From the NCBI GenBank assembly GCA_036345935.2, contig JADWOT020000002.1:14710899-14774898 (forward strand): a DNA stretch of 64,000 bases. The letters run 5' to 3'. Below, piece by piece: positions 47,040 through 58,400 of this stretch. A program made the translations under genes and the position numbers. The first letter of the stretch is position 1; the number at the start of each line of letters is the position of its first letter. Under the pieces are notes generated by a model that saw only the letters and a program-made list of their open reading frames with translations, was not told where the DNA came from and searched no databases. Source of the DNA: Taenia hydatigena. Lineage: Eukaryota > Platyhelminthes > Cestoda > Cyclophyllidea > Taeniidae.

Positions 47040-48280
47040 TACAGACACACGAGTATGATTAGTGATGGATTTTATTCCAATAATGTGCATGAAACTTAAT
47101 CATTAGGTCCTGCATATTAAATGCAATACATCATGTATTTTTTAAGACCGAAAATAAATGCACGTGAGGTTTATAATTTCTAAGGAATATTTCAACTGCG
47201 GATTGCATATTTCGTCAAGTAAAACAAGTCTTTAAGCTAATTAAATCGCTCATCATTTTGGAGGTCATCAGCGGTAACCGCTTTCCATCTCATTGGTGAA
47301 TTGGATCATTTGCTACACTAGAATGTCATAATTTTGGCAGAAGAGAACTGTATTTTTTTTCAAAGACTTATCCCACTTACTAGGGGTTGCTTGATAAAAA
47401 TGAACTTGTGGAACGTGCCACGTCTGACCGGAGCATAATTTGCTAATTATGAGCCCGTTACCAAGCGATTCAATGTCAGAATTCCGCCTTCGGCACTACT
47501 TTGCACATAACTTAGGCAGAAGTTAGTTGCATCACATGAATCCTTACCATGCTTGTCATGAATGAACTAGCAACATCCATTTACTAGACAATTAAACTTT
47601 ACTGATTATTCCCAAGATTTTAATAATTAATGCGCAGTAAAGTTCCTTAGTATGATTAACTATCATACTTACATCTGTAAACTACGTATAACTTTTTGTC
47701 AACTTAAGTTATTTAGCAGCTGTGTGGTTGCAGCTAGAAGCCTCCAGGGCAAGGCGAGAAAGGAATTTGTTACACGAATGAGCTGCTCACCGCGTTCTTT
47801 TGCCATCGCAGAGGTCAGAATGGTATTAGATTTGGACTGGTAGCCTTGATCAATGTATGCACAAGGCATGACATGGATGAAAAAGTGCCAAATTAGTCCG
47901 AGTGCTCTGCGCTCCAAGTGTTCCTCACATTGGTCTTAAAGTGATTCCAATGAAGCCCAGCTGTTAACTTGCTGTGGTGCAAACACGCAGGTCGCCTCGG
48001 GAACTATGACACTTCCTGCCATGGGACTGTGCTAAACGTATGCATTAACAAACAGCCGAGGAGGGTGGATATTTCAATGTCGCATAGTTGGTTCATTCTA
48101 ATCTGAAATTAATTCGGAGTAGGCATCAAATGTTAGGTTACTTACGTCTCAGCGAAGTGCATTTCAATTGTAGGATATTTAATGCTTAGGAATGAGTACA
48201 ACGTAAGGCTGATGATTTTAATACGAAAAGTGGGATAGCTTAAGTACATAGTTGGGATCTATTTTCTTGTTGCATTTATT
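47040..48280 (+). repeat. Inverted repeat H, left arm
   Basis: Reverse complement of 53520-54790. Anchors: 47085-47170 with 54640-54735 (GAAACTTAATCATT and its complement), 47270-47290 with 54535-54555 (GCGGTAACCGC-like), 47490 with 54300, 47620 with 54160, 47800 with 53990 (GCGATGGCAAA on the other arm), 47905 with 53890 (TGGAGCGCAGAGCACT), 48060 with 53735 and 48220 with 53560. Identity is about 75-80%. The frame at 47652-47843 is not conserved. Confidence 0.88.
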
Positions 48281-48427
48281 CGACTCCAACCACCCTCATC
48301 AAAAAATATTTGAATCAGAAGAGCCCAACAACCAAGTATTCGATCACTCAAGCCAATCACTGAGCCCATCTTGATCAAAGCAGATTTATCTCTCGTTTAG
48401 CAATTTAATACAGCCTATGCAGCTTTA

Positions 48428-48950
48428 ACATGGCCAGAGTTGTGTTTCCATAAAACAAAATGAGTTATAAAAGCCTTGGGTATTTCTTTGGATGCTCCTG
48501 AGGAAGCGTAAGCACTTTTGATGGCCGGTTTGCCTCTAGATATCAGAAAAGAACTGATCTGCTTCCATTTAGCTCACATTTGAGTCATTTGACCTATCCT
48601 GAATGCGATGGTCTAAAACCAAGGAGAGAAAACATTCTACTTGCAGTTTGGGAAGAAGACAAGGATGAGACAGAGAGTATGAGATCGTGCGATCTCTTCT
48701 GACAATACAACATACCTCCAATCGCTTGACTAGCTGCGCCTGTTTTCGAAGAGACGCTGCTCTCTTGAACACCTTTGAAATGTTTCAGGAAGATCTATGA
48801 CGAAATAAACAACCCTCAGAAGATAAACTCACGGCAAAATATGGCATCAATTGACTACCTCGATTGTAAAACTCAGAGGCCAACTGACTTGACAAATCGG
48901 AAGTGAATTCGAAAGGTTGTTTGCTGACCTGTACTACAAACAACGTATGC
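48428..48950 (+). repeat. Repeat F (direct partner of G)
   Basis: About 520 bp matching 50402-50930 in direct orientation. Landmarks are AACATGGCCA, CAAAATGAGT, CACTTTTGATGGCC, CAGGAAGATCTAT and CTCAGAGG. Identity is about 80%. It lies just inside the left arm of H. Confidence 0.85.
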
Positions 48951-48954
48951 TTCG

Positions 48955-50085
48955 AAAACAACAAGCTATTGTTACTGCAAGAACGACCAATTCAGTTCTG
49001 TTACAAAAGCTTGAGGCTCATAAGGCAAGTACGTCGACAGTTCAACTTTGCGATTTACTTCTAGCTGTGGGATGGATACTACAGCGGGATGGCGGTGTTG
49101 GCTGTGCTGTTAATCCCTCTCCTTCCAAAGTCTTGACCTTAAGGGCCAAAGAAGTATGGAGAGGCACAATGCCACCTAAGTCAATGGGACGGGATAGTCA
49201 AGTAATCGGGAAGATAATCACATGCAGCCGCCTTTGAAATCGATCTAAAAGGGTTGAAAAGCAGGATGTAACTAAGCCAATGGGTGTCAAGTGTTGCTTT
49301 TGGGCTGCGACACCCACTCCGACATTGATCTGGCCTATGCGAATGTTAATGGCTAGCGCAATTAATTTGTGATTGCTTTCTTTGCAGCACCAACCACTTT
49401 GTGATGGCTGACTGTAAACATTGGCCGTGCGACGAGGCCTCTAAACCATGCCGGTACCATTTAACTTAATCGCTACATTTATAATACATTTGCTAGCCTC
49501 GATTTCCGAATTCTTTCGCCGTTGTCACAAATTAGTGCGGTGACGATGTTGTCTACCTAATGGATTAGCAAAAAATGACCGTAAGAGAGAGAAAAAAGGG
49601 GACGCGTCTTGACTTTTAGCCGCATTCGACGTCGTATACATTAATTAGAGAAAGACCAGAATAACCCTTGCGTTACTTCCACTGCAACATTGGTATTCAT
49701 GGCATCATCCAGGTGATGAACGAGGTGTTTTGAGCTAAAACCAACCGAAGGTACATCAAGTTACACAAAAGAGTGGGTAATCAAGAGTGCAAGCAGCCCA
49801 GTTTGCTCTTCATTTCTTGTAGGAAAGTCGTATCAGAAGGTTGGAGGTAGAAACTACCTTAAGCATGTCAAAGAGACAAAACGAAAAGCTTGGAATCGGA
49901 GGTTAGAAATGAGGACGGATAATGTTCTTGCTGTATGGGTAAAAAAATGCCTCCATAAATAGAGCCAATGGGATCCTTCCACATAACGGTAACACTTCGA
50001 TCATTACCTCTCGTTTATCAGCAAAGCGGATTACATTTGAATCTCCCTCTACACTTCGATCACTCTGCGCCCCAATACTTGAAGA
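48955..50085. other. No supported gene in 1.1 kb
   Basis: Single-copy spacer between F and G. A plus-strand frame at 48917-49237 (106 codons) starts inside F and has no splice support. Confidence 0.45.
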
Positions 50086-50126
50086 CAATCATCGTGGTAA
50101 CCACATCATGAGATCTGATGGCTCAC

Positions 50127-50297
50127 CAGGGCAAACTTCAACCCCCACTAGCGAATAGCAAATCATTTGGAATGCATGAAATCCGCCTAACCATTGCACA
50201 GAAAAAACGTCAGCACCTGGTGGTCGAAAATGATTGAAGCCACTTGGGTCATGCGTTGCGTATGCTGTCCTCACAACTGCGAATGTTTCGTGGCCCA
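50127..50297 (-). CDS. Candidate exon, unknown protein
   Basis: On the minus strand an acceptor AGTAGCTGCAG precedes 50297, and a consensus donor GTGAGC follows 50127. The frame between includes HETFAVVRTAYATHDPSG, then GADVFSVQWLGGFHAF and MICYSLVGVEVCP. It enters and leaves in phase 1. Without splicing the frame reaches a TGA at 50089 after 12 more codons. Aromatic residues and balanced composition make it one of the more protein-like frames, but it stands alone: no neighbouring exon was resolved and no family recognised. Confidence 0.36.
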
Positions 50298-50401
50298 CTG
50301 CAGCTACTTTGTAAGCATCTGGGGCAGCTGAGTTGTGAATTGAGGTGGATTACACCAGACGCCATCTAAAAATTAAGGAAAATGTCACGGCGTCCATGCC
50401 A

Positions 50402-50930
50402 ACATGGCCAAAAATATGTTTGCACAAAGCAAAATGAGTGGTAGAAGTCCAATATATTGAATGGGTGCTCTTGATTAGGCGTTATCTAGATTGACTCACT
50501 TTTGATGGCCAGCTTACTTTTTGTTATCAGCAAAAACTAGTCTGCTCCCATTTATTTTTACGTCCGAACTATTTGAATCATCCTAAACTGCAATTGTCTG
50601 AAGTCGAGATAAGACGACCACCACTTGCAGTTGTAGGAAGAGGACGAAGATGAGGCAGTGAGTGTATGAGACTGTGCGATATCTTGTCACAATACGACAT
50701 GCCTCCGAGTGTTTGACTAGACGTGCCTGTTTTGGAAAAAGAACCCTCTCTTGGACACCTTTAAAATGTTGCAGGAAGATCTATAGCGCAATCCAATGAC
50801 CCTCAAAAAAGGAGACCATGGCAGAATATGGCGTCTACTTTCCACCTCGATAATAGAACTCAGAGGTTAACTGACTTGACAGAGGCAAGAGTGAATGCGG
50901 AAGGTTGTCTGTTGGCATGTATTACAAAAG
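50402..50930 (+). repeat. Repeat G (direct partner of F)
   Basis: Copy of 48428-48950. It contains one extra short stretch around 50465-50490 relative to F. The minus-strand frame open in F (48569-48772) is interrupted here. Confidence 0.85.
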
Positions 50931-50984
50931 GGGGGAAGACAGTGGGCAGATGGCAACAAAATGGGTTCATTTTGAAGTGACTGT

Positions 50985-51140
50985 TTTATTCACATCTGTC
51001 ATAATTTGGCCTAAGTAGCCGACCTTGTCTGTTGTGATTCAGTCCAATTTAGTCAGATCTAGTCAAATATAGTCATGCGAAACCATGCTGCACTACCTCC
51101 AAAGTAGGACATGAATATTGGGCAACTTCTTGCTCATCAG
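50985..51140 (+). repeat. Element R2 right end, solo fragment
   Basis: Matches only the right end of R2 (CTGTCATAATYTRGCCTA, then TTGTCT.TTGTG.TYCAGTCC and the AGTCAGATCTAGTC word at 51050). The interior is missing. A fragment of this kind is what a solo terminal repeat, or a truncation, would leave. Sequence to about 51200 also resembles 16450-16510. Confidence 0.6.
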
Positions 51141-51639
51141 TGGGTCTCATAATGCTACTGCCTATTTGGTGATTGGGAACGAAATGAAAGAGGCATGGAA
51201 AGTAAGTGCAGCACAGGAAGCGTTGTGCAGGATATGGTTGGTTGAGAGAACTGACGACTTACTCCTAGAGAAGAAGGAGACGTTTTTAATGCGCATCTTA
51301 AGCCCATGCTTAAACAAAGCGTTGCTTTGCACTACGGAGATAATAGCAAAGCATGCACTTCTTCGGTGAAAGTGAAGTAACATAAATATTTGGCTGAAAA
51401 ACAAAGGAAAGATTGAGTTCGAGGCAAGAGAACAGATAGCCGTGGAAATGGCATGAAGGAAAGGTGGGAAGACGTTATGAGGATTGAAAATGGACGTCGT
51501 AAGATGTGTCTGCACAGTGCTGTAGTGCAGCACGCCTTATCTTTTCTCCTCTCTCCCTACCATCCATGAGTCGATTTACCTATCCACCTATCCATCCATG
51601 CGACTTAACAAAATATGAAGGAATTGACTCAATAGAAGT

Positions 51640-52330
51640 CATTTGAATCTGTGCGTTATTTAATCATGTCATAACTGAGATTGAGACTAGTGGAGAGATG
51701 AAAGGGAACCTGCAAAGAGAGCAATGGCAGACGATGAGGTAGGAGAGGGAGGTGAGGAAAGCGTAAAGGAGGTAGAGGAGCGAGATGTTCTTGTGATACT
51801 AAGGTGAAAAAAACGAAGGTAAGGGAGCATTTGCTCCTCTTTTTCGACTAAGTTGTATGCGAGGAGCACAAACAAAGTGACTAAATACAAGACGCAATGC
51901 GTGTGAGCATATAGAGCGCAGAAGACGACAAATGAGACACCTACCAAAGATGCGCTAAAGTGGGACATGAGAAGGGAGGCATAAACAAGAGAGCCCTTCT
52001 CCACCTATCTCAAAGACGTAATCAGGTCTGCTTCTTATCTGCACCTTGATCTTCAATGTCTGTGAGAAAGAAAGAGAAGACCTCAATTCGCATTGCATGG
52101 AGTTGTGTCGAGCTGATTACGTGAGTTTAATTCTAGCTCTGGAACTCACTCGAATGGTAACGTATGCGGCGCCTAACTCAAGCTTGTCATAATCTAGCCT
52201 AGATTGCTAATCTTGTTTATTCTGACGCGGCCCAAATTGGTCAGATCTAGTCGAGCTTAGACTACAGTGCTACAGCGCTTTTGCATAGTTTGGACTTAAA
52301 TAGTAAGTGTGGCACAGCACCTACACCTGC
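51640..52330 (+). repeat. Element R2, copy 3
   Basis: Near full-length copy: left part like 31070-31480, middle like 16130-16215 (CTGTGAGAAAGAAAGAGAAG), right part like 16360-16440, ending with GGTCAGATCTAGTCGAGC near 52240. It marks the left edge of the second duplicon. Purine-rich throughout on the plus strand. No conserved frame. Confidence 0.75.
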
Positions 52331-52429
52331 ATTGCTAGATTTTGTAACAAAAAATGTGCATGAGTTTACATAAGTAAGCAGCTGGGAGCACAAACCTTCC
52401 CTTGCATTTACGCTTCATCACCGTACTCT

Positions 52430-53480
52430 CATCTTTTTCGCCAAAATAGGCCATTTACATTTTGGCTGCAACTAAGTTGCGAGATTAAATAACGAGGAAT
52501 GCTGCAAGAACTTATGGGAAGTAAGTTGTTGGAATCCAGTTCTGAGCAACTCTCGCTCAAAACAGATGAAACAGAGCGCATCTCTAGATTCGCAGTGTGC
52601 CGGCTTTCCTTGACACAATAGACGCCAAACACATCGGCCACACCTACCTTGCCTGATTCTAAAACAGGAACTGCTGCAATTTCTTACAAAAGGGTATGAG
52701 CTGCTAATTCCCAATTCTGAGTAGTTTTACAGCAATACGGATAAAACAAGCAGAGCTCTGTACCCCTTGATACTCTCGAGTTCGTTATCAAAATAGGATC
52801 ATTGCGCTTCGACCACACCTACATTGTGGGACTGTAAAATGGGAACTACTGCAAGCAATTGCAGAAGGGAACTTACCATTAGGTCTTAATATTGTTAAAT
52901 TCTGGATCGAAATTGCACGTATGTAAGCTATCACAACTTTCTTTGCAGAACCTAGCTCCCTAAGTACCGGACACGACAAAACCGCCAGATTGTTAAACAA
53001 GAACTGCCGCAAGCAATTACAGTACGAAGCAGAATGCTGTTTTATTCTTGGTCGATTTTGGGTTCGAAGAGAGAGGGAAGAAATTTACTCTTTAGTCTAT
53101 GCTCTAGACTCTTTAGCTTTTACAGACTAAAACATGCAAGTGACTCTTAATTTGGATCATTTCTGGTTACGAAGGTACCCGATTGTTAATGAGTGCGCGT
53201 CCGTGCATTGCCAATCATCTGTGCCAGCCTATGCACTCTTATCATCTGCCAGACTTTACCTTTTTAAAACTTGATGGGAGAACTGCTGTCAGCAACTTCT
53301 AAATGGTCTAAGCTGCTAGGTTATAAATCTGATCGGTTCTGGAACTGTCTTAATAGAAAATGGCACAGAGCTATATGCTTGCATTATTTTGTCTTTCTTT
53401 TCCAAAATAGTCCACTTAACTGCAAGCCAGATCTAAACTTTATTGCACAACACAGGGAATATCACAGTCACTAGATTTGG
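52430..53480 (+). repeat. Degenerate tandem array, unit about 180 bp
   Basis: At least five diverged units. Recurrent order: a TATCAAAATAGG/GCCAAAATAGGCC word, an ACACCTAC word, an ACTGYAAAAYRGGAACTGCTGCAA word (near 52662, 52836, 53000 and 53265), then GGAATCCAGTTCTG-like and TACAGCAATAC-like words. Identity between units is about 60-70%. It sits between R2 copy 3 and the right arm of H, in DNA absent from the first duplicon. Confidence 0.65.
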
Positions 53481-53519
53481 AAGAAACAGCTGAGTACAAA
53501 ATTGAACAATCTTGGATGT

Positions 53520-54790
53520 TAAACCAAGAAAACATATCGCAGCTATGCAGTTAAGCTATCTTGGTTTCCGTGTTAAAATCATTCGAATTACATTGCGTTC
53601 ATTTCTAAGCATCAAGTGGCTTACAGTTATACTGCACTTCATTGGAGCGGAATGTAGGTAGACTAACACTTGATGCCTAATCCCAATTAATTATATATTG
53701 GAATGAACGATGTATGGCTTAGTGTAATATCCGTGCTCTCTGGCCGTTTGTTAGTGCACACTCTTAGTAAAGCTGCACGTCACAAAACGCTGCGGTTTCG
53801 GAGGAGACCTTCGTTTTTGGCACCGTAACAATTTAACAATTAAGGTCTTTTGGATCCACTTTAAGACGTAAAGTAGAAAATACTTGGAGCGCAGAGCACT
53901 TAAGCTAATTTGTATTGTTTCGCTTACATAATGCCTTATAAATACATTGATCTAGGCTGCCACTCAAAACCTAATAACATTAAGACCTTCGCGATGGCAA
54001 AGGGACGCGGTCAACGGCTCTTTCGCAACTAACTACTTTTCTTGCCTCGCCTTGAAAACTTCAAACTATAACCCTCTATCTGTTAAATAAATTGACTAAT
54101 CTTTCATACGTAATTTACTGATGCGGGTACCGTAGTGATTCGTAAAAACCAATTTTATTGCGCATTAATGATCAAAATCTTAGGAATAAACAGCAAAGTT
54201 TAATTGCCTAATAAAAGGCTATTTTTAGTTTAGGCATGATAGGCATACTAAAGAACCATGGAATGCAATTTACTCTTACCTGAGTTGTTAATAAAGTTGT
54301 GCCGAAGGCAGAATCCTGATCTTAAATCGCTGGTCAAAGGACTTATGATTAGCAAATTATGCTTTATACAGGCTCGATACGTTCTAGTAAAATTCATGTT
54401 CCGCAACTCCATAAATACATTTTTACCAAGTAATTCTCAGCGAGCAAAATACGTTCCCGAAGAAAATGCCGCTCACTTATTCAAAATCATGGCATTTTAG
54501 CGTCGCGACGGATACGACTTACTAACGAGGTGGAAGGCAGTTACCGCCGATGACCTCGACAATGATGAGTGATTTAACTAACTTAAAGACTTGTTTTACT
54601 TAACAAGGCCCACAATCGGCATTTGATGACCGCCTTGACGATTGTGAATATCATGTGCATTTATTTTTGGTCCTAAACAATACGTTATTATTGCAATTAG
54701 CATGCATAATAAAATGATTAAGTTTCATAAAACTTATTGAAATGAAACCGATCGCTCATCATATGCGCGTGTCTATAAACAGCAAATGCT
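53520..54790 (-). repeat. Inverted repeat H, right arm
   Basis: Reverse complement of 47040-48280. Its outer end meets block J copy 2 almost exactly, so the arm and the array before it look like material inserted between R2 and J of the second duplicon, or lost from the first. Confidence 0.88.
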
Positions 54791-55065
54791 TCTCTCCACT
54801 TTGTTCCACCCCTATCTACAAAATAATTTAGTAAGTAAACGCATTTTTTGGCCGTCCAAATATCGCGCGCTTCTTATTCACTTGAAAGTGGTTTTTTTGC
54901 GAAATGCGGACGTGCAACAGGACGATTTAACTTGATGAAATCCACCAACAGCAACTATACAAACATGTGGAACATAGCGTGTGCTAAACACTGGAAAACA
55001 CAGAGTTCCCTTTGGTGTGGTGATTCCCTTCTCTATGTAAATAGCACGTACTATTAATTTAACAA
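54790..55065 (+). repeat. Block J, copy 2
   Basis: Direct partner of 31540-31870. It follows the right arm of H and precedes block C by about 370 bp. Confidence 0.8.
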
Positions 55066-55382
55066 TGTTTGTAATATTTTGTTTGTTTGTACTGCCGGTT
55101 TCGGTCAGGGTCACAGAGGTGGCTACATTGTCCCGACCGCGTACGCTGGTCTCCGGACTCTGTCAGCAACTAATTTCCTTCTCTCTGTTGAATAGATCTA
55201 TTTCACCCTGCTATTTTGTCATTTTTGCCTTCAAAGGAACGTCACCACGCTACCTTGGTGGCAGCGGAAGGCGCACCCAACTTTATAGGGTTTCTATCCC
55301 GATCTCTACCGCTCGTGGCATATTGCAGCGGTGCGAAAGAAGTGCATGTGCTACGGATGGGAGTATCTCTGACATCTCATAG
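55065..55382 (+). CDS. Possible first exon with signal-peptide-like start
   Basis: An ATG at 55065 opens a 105-codon frame beginning MFVIFCLFVLPVSV, a hydrophobic N-terminus like a signal peptide, followed by basic and Ser-rich sequence. The interval is single-copy between J copy 2 and block C and has raised GC. A second frame, 55216-55440, overlaps. If real it could be the 5' end of the gene whose exons lie at 61.0-61.8 kb on the same strand, with block C as an intron, but no connecting exon was found. Frame length is at chance level. Confidence 0.2.
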   Translation: MFVIFCLFVLPVSVRVTEVATLSRPRTLVSGLCQQLISFSLLNRSISPCYFVIFAFKGTSPRYLGGSGRRTQLYRVSIPISTARGILQRCERSACATDGSISDIS

Positions 55383-55429
55383 CAGAAGGGCTAGGAACGA
55401 CGTTTTTCCCGGCATCTACCCGATTTCCA

Positions 55430-58400
55430 TAATTGTCTAGAATTGCTGTGAATCATGTAAGTGATGTGGATCTTAGTGACTATTATTTTTGGATATTAGG
55501 GCTTAATTTGCTCCAGCAGGTTAGAAATCTGGTAAGTATTTGTCACTTTTTCGTTTGTTTTGGTTTTTGGTTGGTGTTATGTCCTTTGCACTTTGATTGG
55601 CTTCCTTTATACGCCTATTTGTTAGAGTATAAGCGAAGGCTTCATAATGCGGATACTAACTTCAGAGTCTAATTACTTTCGTTCACTGTCTCACAATGCT
55701 TTGTGTGGTAAATTACGATTTTTTGGCGATTTGTCGATTGATTTGCTCCCTAATGATTGTGGAATTTGATTAATGAGTAGTGATTTTGCTGTGAAGAGTT
55801 TTGCCCTTGCCAAGGGCTTGGCACTTACTCCATTGTTTTTGCTGATTGTCCATCCGCCTCGTCTATGTGTTTGTCAGGTTAAACATTAAAGCTGCCGTCA
55901 AAAATTATTGTTTTGTGAAGAATAGAGACATTGTGAGGCGGAAATAAATGCGAATCTCGCCTTACCTGTCGCTTCATACGTTCTTCAGACAAGCCTTGAT
56001 TGCATTTAATGAGTTGATGCTGTCTTTTCTGTGCAGCAACGGATCCGATGTTGGCTCTTATTTTGAGTAGAAGCATGCTTCTATCGCTTGCCCGTAGGTT
56101 CTTTTGCATTTTGTGTGCGGCGAAAGGTGTATTATTTTCATTACCATGACTTCCGTTTTGGTGAGCGCACATATATATATATAAGGGCGTGGGATCCTTG
56201 GCGGCTCTTCTGCTCATTGAACTGGGGACCACGTTTACCTTTTGTGTCGATGCGCTCTTTGCGAAACGTATTGTGTAGACAGCCTCGATGATAGCTTAAT
56301 TGCAGGCTCAGTTTTAATGGTATGAGTTGGTGTCTGGGCGAGGCAGACGCAATAGAGGTGGAGGAAGGAATGACTAGTGGAAAGCTTTCGCATCACAAAG
56401 AAGACTGTACTTTTCAGCACTCCCAAAAGCTTGCATGTTAAGGTGCTTTCTCCCATCGGTAGTTATGTTTGGAGGCGTCGGCTTTGCTGTGCATTGGACA
56501 TTTACACATCGTCTCTTCCATCGTTTGCTTTTTTACCCATTTCGGGTGCTGCAGAATTATTGTAGTAGTGGTGGTGAGGTAACATTTGATGAATCTGTGG
56601 AATGGTAGACAATGCGAGCTCGTGGCGTTATTCGCGGAGGCGCCTTCATCTTAGATGTACGACATGGATGTCGGCACGGACAATAGTGGTGTGTGTTCGA
56701 TGGCATAGCGGTGGGTGTGACCTTTTATGTAGTTGGGCACAAGCATTGAATGAGAATGACATGGCTGTAAGCTCAGTAGACTAACTGGAGTGTAGCACTG
56801 ATGGGTTAAGCTGGGGAAGGAAGGCGAGCTTATTGTGACGTTGATGAGTTTCCCTGGTGTTTGTGTCAACTCTAAAACGATGAGAGGAGTAAAACGAGAG
56901 GTGTTTTTTGAAGCCTGTTTTGAGCCTACACTGGGTGGCTCTTCCTTTCGTGAATTAATGTGCGTGTGTGTTTTTTTTAATTTTGTAGTTTGAGGTGAGT
57001 ATTTATTGCCTTACTATCTACTAATTCCTTTGTTTCACGTAAGTGCATGAGCTTTGCTATTTTCAAGACCACCTATAACTCGTTTTTAGTTACGTAAACG
57101 TGTGTATATGTGCATAGGGATCCTTCTTTTGTTAGCAAGATTTGCGAGAGAAAATTTGACGAGTTTTAGTTGGTTTTGGGTGGCAACACTTTTTCGCCTT
57201 CGTCAGCTGTACTGAACAATGGGACGGAGGGGACTGATCGTTGTGGGTAGATAGATGGGGGACCACTTGAATAGGGAGGGAGTGATGTTGTGGCGAATAA
57301 AGCCCTATATTCTAGGAGTGGAGGCGAAGAGGAGAGCTTATCAAGCACTTGGCTTTGCATATTGCCGAAGTGGTTGCGGTCCTAAAGTACGGCGAAAGGG
57401 AATGTTTACCTCTCTTGGAGCATTATTATGTGATAGGCATAGGGACGCGAGTGAGCAGCACTAGGTGTCAATTTTGTACGCAAAACTTGCAAGCATAGTA
57501 TTTGTGTGCTGTAATAGTCGGCCTCTGACCAACACTGGCCGCCTCGCCACCGTCTTTGCCATCGTTATCACAATCGCTTGCAACGCTGGCTACGTGAGGC
57601 TTCTCAACATCAAAGTTGTCGTCAATCACGGACTCATCAAGCTGCCTGCCAACAATAACACGCATCGTTGTTGTCGACAGTGGCAATAATGACAAGTGGA
57701 AATGTGGACGTAGAAGCTGATCCATGGGAAGTCACTGAGACTATACTAAGGGCCTTTGAACTAGTCGATGACAACGGCGACAGCTGTGGTGTTCAAAATT
57801 CCATTAGAGGAGTTATGCTCTCCCTCCTCCTCCTCCTCAATGTGAGCTATTTCTTCACGCTGGGAATAAGCAGGCAGACAGCGTAGTTGTGTGCTTGGAG
57901 GAGGGCCCCAACATCATGGGAAACTGGGTGCGACATGTGTTGATGCCAGGCGAAAGGAAGGGAGGAAAGGGAGAAGAAAACAGTACTTTGGTAAGTACTC
58001 TCTCATAGGACAGTGTGCTGTACATGTTGAGTTAGATATTATCATAGACTTACACCGCTCTTGTTTGTTCTCTTTGTTTTTTTCAGTCTAAAGTAGTAGT
58101 CAGATTTTGCGACCTTTAACAGTATCATCGAGGTCATCAGTCGTGTAGAGTATATTGTCTTCCGATATGGTGCGCATGCTGGGTGTTTTAGTTGCGGCAG
58201 TTTTTGGTTGAATAAGCTCTGTTAGTTCAAGGAGGAAAAAAACTGTTTCATTTCAGACTTCATTTGAAGTCGACGATGGTCCGGAGCCTAGAGATGCCAA
58301 GAATGTACCTGCCTGTGGTGGTGCATTTAATACGTTTAAAGGGATTGCTAAAAAAATTGCTGAAGTTGGAGTTCGACTTCTCTCATGCCCTCTACTCCAG

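Noticed and set aside
56170..56182. TATA-like run in block C as a promoter
   Set aside because: A simple AT microsatellite; the matching place in B is not TATA-like and no exon follows it.
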